This document shows positions 56,907-64,000 of a DNA stretch of 64,000 nucleotides, in pieces (the first letter of the stretch is position 1; each line of letters begins with the position of its first letter). The DNA is taken from positions 124,001 to 188,000 of the forward strand of contig NZ_JQKO01000005.1 of the NCBI RefSeq assembly GCF_000746085.1, given 5' to 3'. Source of the stretch: Methylocapsa aurea (GTDB lineage Bacteria; Pseudomonadota; Alphaproteobacteria; Rhizobiales; Beijerinckiaceae). The translations under genes and the position numbers were made by a program. The notes under the pieces were generated by a model that had not been told where the DNA came from, did not search any database, and was given only the letters and a program-made list of their open reading frames with translations.

Positions 56907-59573
56907 TTACGCCCCCTCGCCCACGGGATTGATCTTGCGCGGCGGGCCCATCAGCGCCGGCTGAAACAAGATTGCCGCCGCCAGCGTGCAAACCAGCGAT
57001 AGGGCCAGCAGTTTGCCCATACTGGAGGTGCCCGGATGATTGGACAGCCACAGGCTGCCGAACGCCGTCGCGGTGGTGAGCGCGCTGAAAAAAACCGCGC
57101 GGGTGAGGCTCGATTGCAAGAGATTCGTCGTGCCCGCTCGCCACGCCATCACGAAATAGATCTTGAAAGCGACGCCAAGGCCCAGAAGCAGCGGGAGGGC
57201 GATAATATTGGCGAAATTGAGCGGCAAGCCGATCAGGACAGTGATTTCAAGCGTTACGACTCCCGCGAGCAGCAAAGGCACGAGGGTGAGGAGCACGTCC
57301 GAAATCCGGCGCAAGGCAATCAGCAGGAGAATGCTGATCGAGGCCAGAGCCCAAATGCCCGCCATGATGAAGGCGTGTACGACCGTCTTGCCCGATTCCT
57401 GAATGGCGATCGGCATGCCAGTGGCTTGCGGATCGATCGCCTGAACCGCCTCGCTGAAGCGCACCAGGGTTTCATTATCGTTCGCATCGCCTTTCGGCGC
57501 GACAGAAATGCGGGCGCGGCCGTCCGGGGTCACCCAATCGCGCGCCAGATTCGGCGGAATCGAGGCGATCGTCACCTTCTGCGCGCCCAATGAGGCGCGA
57601 AGGAGATCGAGCATCGTATGCAGGCTGGGCAGCAGGGCGGCGCGGGCGGCCTCCCGTCGCTGCGGCGGCGCCTCCGCCATTTTACGCATGAGCGCGGCGA
57701 GATGACGGGCGTCGTCGGCGCCCTTTCCAACGCCGTCGCCAGCTGTCGCGCTGAAGGCGGTGGCGGCCTTCTCCATCGCCGCGATATCCTCGGCGTCGCT
57801 CGGCGCCAGCCGGGCGCGGCGCGGATCGAAAATATAGGCCAGGGCCGTGCCCGTCTTTCGGATGATCGCGAGCTTTGCGTCCTGATCGTCCGGAACGAAT
57901 GTTTGCAAAGTTGTGACGCGGGCGACTTCGGGCAATTGGCTGAGACGCGCCGCGAGCGGCCCGGCGGCCGCGAGCGATGGGGCCAGGACGTCAATGGTAT
58001 TGGTTCCGGTCGCCGGATCTTTCATCAGGTCGAGCAAGGTGGAGACCGATTCGACCTTGCTGCTGCGCAAATTCAGCGGATTGAAATCGAAATGGAGGTT
58101 GCGCAGCAAAGGCGTTCCGGCCAAGGCGATGGCCAAGGTTCCGATGACGATTGCATAGCGGTGATCGGCCATGAACTGATCCACCGGGGCCAGGAATGGA
58201 TAGCCCACCGTCTCTTGTTCCGCGGGAGGGCGCAACACGGCCAGCAAGGCGGGCAGAACCGTGATCGCCGAAAAAAAGGCGATGAACATGCCGGTGCCGG
58301 CGATGAGGCCAAGTTCGGAAACCCCGCGGTAATCGGTGGGCAGAAAGGAATAGAACCCGGCGGCCGTCGCCGCCGCCGCGAGCGCCAGAGGCCGTCCGGC
58401 CTTGGCCGCCGCATGCCGCAATGCCTGGTTGAAATCCGGCTCCTTGTAGCGTTCTGCGCGGTAGCGCACGCTGAACTGAATGCCGAAATCGACGCCGATC
58501 CCGACGAACAAGACGGCGAAGGCGACCGAAATCAGATTGAGCGCGCCGACCATCATGAGCCCGACCGCGGCCGTGATGGCGAGGCCGACGACGACGCTCA
58601 AGGCCACCGCCAACACGATGCGGCCCGATTTCAAGGCCCGCCAGATGATGAAAAGCACGATCAGGGCGGTCGCCGCGCCATTGACGCCAGCGCCTTGCTC
58701 GACGGTGGCGAATTCTTCGTCGGCGAGCGGCACAAGCCCCGTCAGCCTGACCGTTACCCCTGTCTTGGGAGAGAGGCCGAATTCATCCGCGCTCTGCCGG
58801 ATGAAGTCCGACGGGATGGCTCCAGGCTTCAGCGCCTCGTAATCCAGGACCGGCTTCACCTGAATGAACCGGCGCAATTCGCGCGGATCGGGGGCCTGCG
58901 CGCTCAGCAGCGTCCGCCAGGAAAAGAACGTCGGCCGCCCCGCCAGCAAACCATCGAAGGCATCGGCGAGCGCGACCATCGGCCGATCGAAATCATCAAG
59001 GGTCCCCGCCTTTGCCTTGACCCCCCGGTTGATGAAGGAAAACGCCTCCATCAGCCCGCGCAAGCTCGGGTCAGAGGCCAGTGCGGCCAGGAAGGGCTGG
59101 GCGCGAAACAGTTCTTCCGACGTGTGCTTAACGTCGGAGAGGGGCATGAACAACAGCCCGTTCTGATTGAAAAACGGCCCCCCTTCCGGCCGCAGGACTG
59201 ATTCGTAAAGGTCGGGGCGGGTCGCCAGCCTTTCGGTCAGCCGCTGCGCGGCTGATTCGGCCAGCTCGGGCGTCGCGCCATCGATCACGACGACAATCTG
59301 ATCCTTACGCTGCGGGAAGGCTGCGTCCATTGCGGCAAGATCTTGCCGCCACTGCAGTTTAGCCGAGATAAATTCGTTCGTATTCGTGTTGATCTTGAAA
59401 TGCGTCCTCGCATATTGCGCGGAGGCGATTGTCGCTGCTATCGCCAAGGCAAGCACAAGCCATTTGAATCGCCTGCATATTGTCACTATCGCGACAATTG
59501 AGCTTGAAATTGGCCCTGAAGACGCCGGCGCGGACGAAGAATCTTGGACTTTACTGTCTGGTGATATGTTCAT
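56907..59573 (-). CDS. hpnN: Hopanoid transporter HpnN (RND family)
   Basis: HpnN moves hopanoids from the inner to the outer membrane. The 888 residues form an RND/MMPL-type transporter with two sets of hydrophobic segments around two large periplasmic loops. Signature stretches include FAVLFVGIGVDFGIQFSVRY (with the transmembrane Asp), ALAAAATAAGFYSFLPTDYR, and in the second half ANIIALPLLLGLGVAFKIYF. Its neighbours ispH, hpnH, hpnG and shc place it in the hopanoid cluster. It is divergent from ispH, with 240 bases between. Confidence 0.92.
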   Translation of the reverse strand: MNISPDSKVQDSSSAPASSGPISSSIVAIVTICRRFKWLVLALAIAATIASAQYARTHFKINTNTNEFISAKLQWRQDLAAMDAAFPQRKDQIVVVIDGATPELAESAAQRLTERLATRPDLYESVLRPEGGPFFNQNGLLFMPLSDVKHTSEELFRAQPFLAALASDPSLRGLMEAFSFINRGVKAKAGTLDDFDRPMVALADAFDGLLAGRPTFFSWRTLLSAQAPDPRELRRFIQVKPVLDYEALKPGAIPSDFIRQSADEFGLSPKTGVTVRLTGLVPLADEEFATVEQGAGVNGAATALIVLFIIWRALKSGRIVLAVALSVVVGLAITAAVGLMMVGALNLISVAFAVLFVGIGVDFGIQFSVRYRAERYKEPDFNQALRHAAAKAGRPLALAAAATAAGFYSFLPTDYRGVSELGLIAGTGMFIAFFSAITVLPALLAVLRPPAEQETVGYPFLAPVDQFMADHRYAIVIGTLAIALAGTPLLRNLHFDFNPLNLRSSKVESVSTLLDLMKDPATGTNTIDVLAPSLAAAGPLAARLSQLPEVARVTTLQTFVPDDQDAKLAIIRKTGTALAYIFDPRRARLAPSDAEDIAAMEKAATAFSATAGDGVGKGADDARHLAALMRKMAEAPPQRREAARAALLPSLHTMLDLLRASLGAQKVTIASIPPNLARDWVTPDGRARISVAPKGDANDNETLVRFSEAVQAIDPQATGMPIAIQESGKTVVHAFIMAGIWALASISILLLIALRRISDVLLTLVPLLLAGVVTLEITVLIGLPLNFANIIALPLLLGLGVAFKIYFVMAWRAGTTNLLQSSLTRAVFFSALTTATAFGSLWLSNHPGTSSMGKLLALSLVCTLAAAILFQPALMGPPRKINPVGEGA

Positions 59574-59813
59574 GCGTTGCTATCGCCAATCGAAAAATGC
59601 CAAGCTATAGCTTTGTTGTTGAATAGCTGGCGCATTGGGTTGAAAAGCTTACGTCACGGCAAGTACCGATCTCCACTATTCTGGGGAGCGCCGCGGCTCT
59701 CGACGTGAGAGTTGTTTGACAAGTCCTTGTCGCGGCTACAAGCTGGAATAGGAGTTGAGATAAGGTATCGCCTGCTTGTAAGGGCTCATTTGGTTCGGCG
59801 CTAGGCAAATTTC

Positions 59814-60746
59814 ATGAAGGTAATCTTGGCTCAACCGCGCGGTTTCTGCGCCGGCGTCGTCCGCGCGATCGAAATCGTTGAACAGGCGCTCGAAAAATAT
59901 GGCGCGCCGATTTATGTCCGGCATGAGATCGTCCACAATGGCTATGTCGTCGAGAGCCTCAAGGCAAAAGGCGCTCGATTCGTCGAAACCCTGGCCGAGG
60001 TTCCTCATGGCGCCCGCACCATTTTCAGCGCGCATGGCGTCGCCCGCTCCGTCGAAGAGGAAGCCGCCGCCCTGGGCCTTCCCGTGCTCGATGCGACCTG
60101 TCCGCTGGTCGCCAAGGTCCATAGCCAAGGCGAGCGTTACGTGCAACAAGGCCGGACGGTCGTTCTGATCGGCCACGCCGGCCATCCGGAAATCGAAGGA
60201 ACGATGGGGCGCATTCCAGGTCCGGTCTATCTGGTCCAATCCGAAGCCGACGTGGACAGACTTGGGCTTGCCTGCGACGCGCCGCTGGCCTATGTGTCTC
60301 AGACGACGCTGAGCGTCGATGACACAAAATGCATCATCGCCGCTTTGAAACGCCGGTTTAGCGACATTGTCGGACCGGAAACCAAGGATATTTGTTACGC
60401 AACGCAGAATCGGCAGTCCGCCGTGCGTGAACTCAGCCGGCTTGTCGACGTTATTCTGGTCGTCGGCGCCAAGAACAGCTCGAATTCGAACCGGTTGCGC
60501 GAAATCGGCGCCGAAGCCAAGGTGCCGGCCTTTCTGATCGCCGACAGGTCGGAGCTCGACCTCGAGATCGTGCGGGGTGCCAAGGCCGTCGGCGTCACCG
60601 CGGGAGCCTCGGCGCCGGAAATTCTGGTCGAGGAGATCATCGAGGCCCTGCGCGGCCTTGGTCCGATCGAATTGTCGATGCTGCCGGGGGTTGAAGAGAA
60701 TATCGAATTCAAGCTGCCGGCCGAGCTTGTCGATCGTCGCGTTTGA
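59814..60746 (+). CDS. ispH: 4-hydroxy-3-methylbut-2-enyl diphosphate reductase IspH
   Basis: IspH carries out the last step of the MEP pathway, giving IPP and DMAPP with a 4Fe-4S cluster. The three cluster cysteines lie in [40 protein letters not shown] and [30 protein letters not shown] and the C-terminal [20 protein letters not shown] complete the 310 residues. It supplies isoprenoid precursors to the hopanoid pathway; its position between hpnN and hpnH is a notable linkage. hpnH follows about 150 bases downstream. Confidence 0.95.
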   Translation: MKVILAQPRGFCAGVVRAIEIVEQALEKYGAPIYVRHEIVHNGYVVESLKAKGARFVETLAEVPHGARTIFSAHGVARSVEEEAAALGLPVLDATCPLVAKVHSQGERYVQQGRTVVLIGHAGHPEIEGTMGRIPGPVYLVQSEADVDRLGLACDAPLAYVSQTTLSVDDTKCIIAALKRRFSDIVGPETKDICYATQNRQSAVRELSRLVDVILVVGAKNSSNSNRLREIGAEAKVPAFLIADRSELDLEIVRGAKAVGVTAGASAPEILVEEIIEALRGLGPIELSMLPGVEENIEFKLPAELVDRRV

Positions 60747-60893
60747 CGCCCCGCGCTTGCCCGGCGGCTTTGCGACCAAGAAAAATGCAACATACAAAAC
60801 GTTAGTCTAGACAGCGCTGGAGCATGTCTTCAAGGCGTCGCGGCCTTTTAGGGATTTGCTCCAGCCAACAGCGTCAACCTCGGGGGTCAGGCA

Positions 60894-62042
60894 TTGGGAA
60901 TACCGCTTCTTCAAATGGCTCAGATCGGGGCCTATGTGGTCCGACAGCGCCTGGCCGGGCGCCGGCGCTTTCCGCTCGTCCTCATGCTCGAGCCCCTATT
61001 CCGCTGCAATCTCGCCTGCGCGGGCTGCGGCAAGATCGATTATCCCGATGCAATCCTCAATCAGCGCCTCCCCCTCGCCGATTGCCTCGCCGCGATCGAT
61101 GAATGCGGCGCGCCCGTCGTCGTGATCGCCGGCGGCGAGCCTTTGCTGCACAAGGATCTGCCGGAAGTCGTCGAGGGCGCCATCGCGCGCGGGAAATTCG
61201 TCACGGTCTGCACCAACGCCTTGCTGCTGGAAAAGAATCTCCATCGCTATAAGCCGAGCCGCTATTTCAATTGGTCGATCCATCTCGATGGCGATCAGGC
61301 GATGCACGACGATGCGGTCTGCCAGACCGGCGTCTTCGATCGCGCCGTCAATGCTCTGAAGCTCGCCAAACAGCGCGGATTTCGCGTCACCATCAATTGC
61401 ACTTTGTTCAACAACGCCGAGCCTGCCCGGGTCGCAGCTTTTTTCGATGCGGCGTCGACCCTCGGCATCGAAGGGATCACCGTTTCGCCGGGCTATGCCT
61501 ATGAGCGCGCGCCCGATCAGCAGCATTTTCTCAATCGCGAGAAAACCAAGAACTTGTTCCGGCAAATCTTTGCGCTGGGCAAGGGCGGCAAGGCCTGGCC
61601 CTTTTTCCAATCGACGCTCTTCCTCGACTTCCTCGCCGGCAACCGAACTTATCATTGCACGCCTTGGGGCAATCCGACGCGCACGATTTTCGGCTGGCAA
61701 CGCCCCTGCTATCTCCTCGGCGAAGGATATGCGGCGTCTTTCAAGGAATTGATGGAAGAAACCGACTGGGACGCCTATGGGACGGGCAATTACGAAAAAT
61801 GCGCCGACTGCATGGTTCACTGCGGCTTCGAGGCGACCGCCGTCGAGGACGCGTTCAGCCATCCGCTGCAGGCGCTTGGCGTGGCCTTGCGGGGCATTCG
61901 CACGCAAGGTCCGATGGCGCCGGACATTCCGCTAGACCTGCAAAGGCCCGCCGATTACGTCTTCAGCCGGCATGTCGAGCATAAGCTCGCGGAAATCGGT
62001 GAAGCCGAGGGCCCCCGCAAGCAGCTTTCGGCCGCGGAATAG
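60894..62042 (+). CDS. hpnH: Adenosyl-hopene transferase HpnH (radical SAM)
   Basis: HpnH adds the adenosyl group of SAM to diploptene/hopene, the first step to extended hopanoids. The 382 residues start at TTG 60894 (MGIPLLQMAQIGAYVVRQRL), with GGGGG about seven bases upstream. The cluster motif is CNLACAGC (Cys 38, 42, 45). Further blocks are GEPLLHKDLPEVVEGAIARG and FNWSIHLDGDQAMHDDAVCQ, with GKGGKAWPFFQSTLFLDFLA. Its last 111 bases overlap antisense with the end of hpnG. Confidence 0.94.
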   Translation: MGIPLLQMAQIGAYVVRQRLAGRRRFPLVLMLEPLFRCNLACAGCGKIDYPDAILNQRLPLADCLAAIDECGAPVVVIAGGEPLLHKDLPEVVEGAIARGKFVTVCTNALLLEKNLHRYKPSRYFNWSIHLDGDQAMHDDAVCQTGVFDRAVNALKLAKQRGFRVTINCTLFNNAEPARVAAFFDAASTLGIEGITVSPGYAYERAPDQQHFLNREKTKNLFRQIFALGKGGKAWPFFQSTLFLDFLAGNRTYHCTPWGNPTRTIFGWQRPCYLLGEGYAASFKELMEETDWDAYGTGNYEKCADCMVHCGFEATAVEDAFSHPLQALGVALRGIRTQGPMAPDIPLDLQRPADYVFSRHVEHKLAEIGEAEGPRKQLSAAE

Positions 62043-62657
62043 GGCTTCGAAAGCCGCCCGCGCATCGAGCGCCGTCTGAAAGAGCTGAGGGACTTGGCGC
62101 GGATCGCGTAGGAGCGAGCGCGCCACTGCCCCCAGGGCGAGAGTTCCATCCGACTGCATGCCGACCAGAGCGGCATGCGGCAACCGCCGTTCGGCGGGGT
62201 CGGCAACGACGCGGAGCGCCGCGAAGGGAAGCTGATAGGCGGCGGCGACGCGCGCGGCGATATGCGACTCCATATCGGCGACGAAGGCGCCCGTCTTGAC
62301 ATGCAAAGCGCGCTTGGCGGCATGGTCGATCACCGGCGAATCGACGCCGGCCATGTCGACGATCGGCGCGCCGCCGAGCGCCGCCGAAAGCCGCCGCGAC
62401 CAAGCCGGATCGCCGTAATAACGCTCCCCGTCAGCCGCGATGATCGAGCGCGCTACAAGGGAGGATCCCGGAATGAGGCCCGGCGCAAGTCCGCCCGCCA
62501 CGCCAAAACTGATAATGGCCGATGCGTTGTTCGCCGCTGCCTTCTCGAGCGCGCGCGCCAGAGTCGCGCCATCGCCGCCGCCCGACAGAACGAGGACTCG
62601 CGGCCCGGCCGCAAGTTTGGCTTCCGCCCGCAGGCCGGTGACGGCGATCACCGGCAT
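61932..62657 (-). CDS. hpnG: Hopanoid-associated phosphorylase/nucleosidase HpnG
   Basis: HpnG releases adenine from adenosylhopane to give ribosylhopane. ATG at 62657, six bases after the shc stop, gives 241 residues. Blocks are MPVIAVTGLRAEAKLAAGPR, IISFGVAGGLAPGLIPGSSL and the C-terminal ADPAERRLPHAALVGMQSDG with a nucleosidase-type glutamate (GAFVADMESHIAARVAAAYQ). A longer in-frame start at 62813 would run back into shc. It runs tail-to-tail into hpnH, overlapping it by 111 bases; the coding of both looks intact. Confidence 0.9.
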   Translation of the reverse strand: MPVIAVTGLRAEAKLAAGPRVLVLSGGGDGATLARALEKAAANNASAIISFGVAGGLAPGLIPGSSLVARSIIAADGERYYGDPAWSRRLSAALGGAPIVDMAGVDSPVIDHAAKRALHVKTGAFVADMESHIAARVAAAYQLPFAALRVVADPAERRLPHAALVGMQSDGTLALGAVARSLLRDPRQVPQLFQTALDARAAFEALFRGRKLLAGALGFTDFRELMLDMPAEDVIGGPLQV

Positions 62658-62662
62658 GCCGG

Positions 62663-64000
62663 CTATATCCCGAATTGCGTCGAAGGCTGATTGCCGCGCT
62701 TCAGATTGCGGTAGCGCGCCATCGCCCAAAGCGGGAAGAACTTTGAATAGCCATGATAGCGCAAATAAAAGACCCGTGGAAAGCCTGTCGCGGTAAATCG
62801 CTCTTCTTTCCAAAACCCGTCTCCCGCTTGCGCGCGCGCAAGATAGCGCATGCCCGCCGCAATCGCTGGATCGTCAACGATGCCGGCCGCCATCAGTCCA
62901 AGCAATGCCCATGCCGTCTGCGAGGCGGTGCTCGGGGCCGGGCGATAGCCCGCGTAATCCATCGCGTAGCTTTCACCGCCTTCGCCCCAGCCGCCATCCA
63001 CGTTCTGGATGCTTTTCAACCAGGCGACAGCTTTTTGCACCGTTTGCCTGCCTGGGTCCAGCCTAATAGCGTTGAAAGCGCAAAGGACCGACCATGTCCC
63101 ATAGATGTAATTCATCCCCCAACGGCCGAACCAGCTGCCGTCCTTTTCCTGAACCTTGACGAGATAGCCGACGGCGCGCGCGAGGGCGGGATTGCGATCC
63201 GGCGTCTCGCCAAACTGGCCCAGCATGGAGATGCAGCGCGCAGTGACGTCCGCTGTCGGCGGATCGAGCAGAGCGCCGTGATCGGCGAAGGGAATCGCGT
63301 TTAGATATTCCCGGTCATTGTCGGAATCGAAGGCGCCCCAACCGCCATTGGCGCTCTGCAGGCCTTCGATCCACTCGCGCGCCCGAGCGATCGCCTCTTT
63401 GTAAGTCACATCATTGTGATCACGGTCGGACGCCGCCGGCCATCCGCCGGCCGCGCGGTCCATCGCCATGGCGACGACAGCCGTATCGTCGAGATCGGGA
63501 TAATAGGCGTTGGCATATTGAAACGCCCATCCGCCGGGACGGACGTCGGGCTTCTGCGCCGCCCAATCGCCGGCGACGTCCGTGACCTGCAACGGGACAA
63601 GCCAGTCGAGCGCGGCCCGCAGGCGCGGCGCGACCTCGTCGCCGCCCGCCTCCATCAACGCGTGACAGGCCAATGCCGTGTCCCACACCGGCGAGACGCA
63701 AGGCTGGCAATAGGCCTCGTCTTCCTTGATGACCAGAAGCCTGTCGATCGCGGCCAGAATCTGGACCATCCTAGGGTCCGATCTTGGAGCGCCCAGCGAA
63801 TCGAACATCATCGCCGAATAGGCCATCGCCGGATAGATCGCGCCGAGCCCATCCTCGCCGTTCAATCGTTCGGTCACGAAGGCGACCGCCTTGTCGATTG
63901 CGCTTCGGCGCCAGGATGTCGGAAAATAGGGCTCGGTCCAGCGCAGAAGCTGGTCGATCCCGGCGAAAAGAGCGGTCCAGGGAAATTTCTGATGCGGCGC
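62663..64000 (-). CDS. shc: Squalene-hopene cyclase (5' end beyond window)
   Basis: Shc cyclises squalene to hopene or hopanol at the inner membrane. The frame is open to the window edge, so only the C-terminal ~445 residues of roughly 650 are visible. The catalytic DxDD box is YYPDLDDTAVVAMAMDRAAG. QW repeats such as AVAWLKSIQNVDGGWGEGGE and AIARAREWIEGLQSANGGWG are typical, with WFGRWGMNYIYGTW and FYLRYHGYSKFFPLWAMARY near the end. It precedes hpnG on the same strand (five bases between). A GTG at 63877 is internal, not the start. Confidence 0.95.
   Translation of the reverse strand, partial: APHQKFPWTALFAGIDQLLRWTEPYFPTSWRRSAIDKAVAFVTERLNGEDGLGAIYPAMAYSAMMFDSLGAPRSDPRMVQILAAIDRLLVIKEDEAYCQPCVSPVWDTALACHALMEAGGDEVAPRLRAALDWLVPLQVTDVAGDWAAQKPDVRPGGWAFQYANAYYPDLDDTAVVAMAMDRAAGGWPAASDRDHNDVTYKEAIARAREWIEGLQSANGGWGAFDSDNDREYLNAIPFADHGALLDPPTADVTARCISMLGQFGETPDRNPALARAVGYLVKVQEKDGSWFGRWGMNYIYGTWSVLCAFNAIRLDPGRQTVQKAVAWLKSIQNVDGGWGEGGESYAMDYAGYRPAPSTASQTAWALLGLMAAGIVDDPAIAAGMRYLARAQAGDGFWKEERFTATGFPRVFYLRYHGYSKFFPLWAMARYRNLKRGNQPSTQFGI

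Overview
The window is chromosomal DNA from a GC-rich alphaproteobacterium, most likely a Hyphomicrobiales (Rhizobiales) member close to Beijerinckiaceae/Methylocystaceae. I infer this from the rimP-nusA-ylxR-infB-rbfA-truB order, the alphaproteobacterial YlxR/L7Ae fusion, the phaA/phaB/phaR set, the SUV3-like helicase, and the hopanoid cluster (shc, hpnG, hpnH, ispH, hpnN) at the right edge. I saw no rRNA, tRNA, CRISPR array, insertion sequence or prophage.

Layout. 1-2.6 kb: a circularly permuted ATP-grasp protein (5' end off the window) and its alpha-E partner. 2.8-10.4 kb: translation/transcription operon behind a candidate promoter and an attenuator-like leader. 10.5-13.5 kb: a TPR/GT41/methyltransferase fusion. 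13.7-17.2 kb: small membrane protein, purE-purK, rpsU and a TPR lipoprotein. 17.5-19.7 kb: gap-pgk on the minus strand. 20-29 kb: housekeeping and envelope genes, including a DUF1007/NicO metal-efflux pair, globin, rpmJ, L,D-transpeptidase and dctA. 29.5-36.4 kb: uvrA and thiC (with TPP riboswitch), between which sits a lone, visibly AT-richer ATPase-DUF4435 fusion gene resembling PARIS-type antiphage proteins. 36.6-41.3 kb: thioesterase, MpaB-type oxygenase, and the polyhydroxyalkanoate genes phaB, phaA and phaR. 41.4-51.3 kb: a stress-flavoured stretch (cupin, gloB, a universal stress protein with a well-placed FNR/FixK-type box, hydrolase + phosphoribosyltransferase, ferritin-like, lipocalin-like, cytochrome c, eRF1-like, DUF3309, Spy/CpxP-like). 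51.6-56.7 kb: RlpA-like protein, SUV3-like helicase and a glycine-rich exported protein. 56.9-64 kb: hopanoid synthesis and transport, ending in squalene-hopene cyclase cut by the window edge.

Several intergenic gaps carry a family of palindromic repeats, often bounded by CTAGAGC/GCTCTAG. Their edges supply the TAG stop codon of several genes. The candidates I would check first are the ATPase-DUF4435 fusion, this repeat family, the rimP and rpmJ leaders, the FNR/FixK box, the GT41-methyltransferase fusion, and the 111-bp tail-to-tail overlap of hpnH and hpnG. All functional calls are by eye, from protein motifs and gene order; no database search was run.
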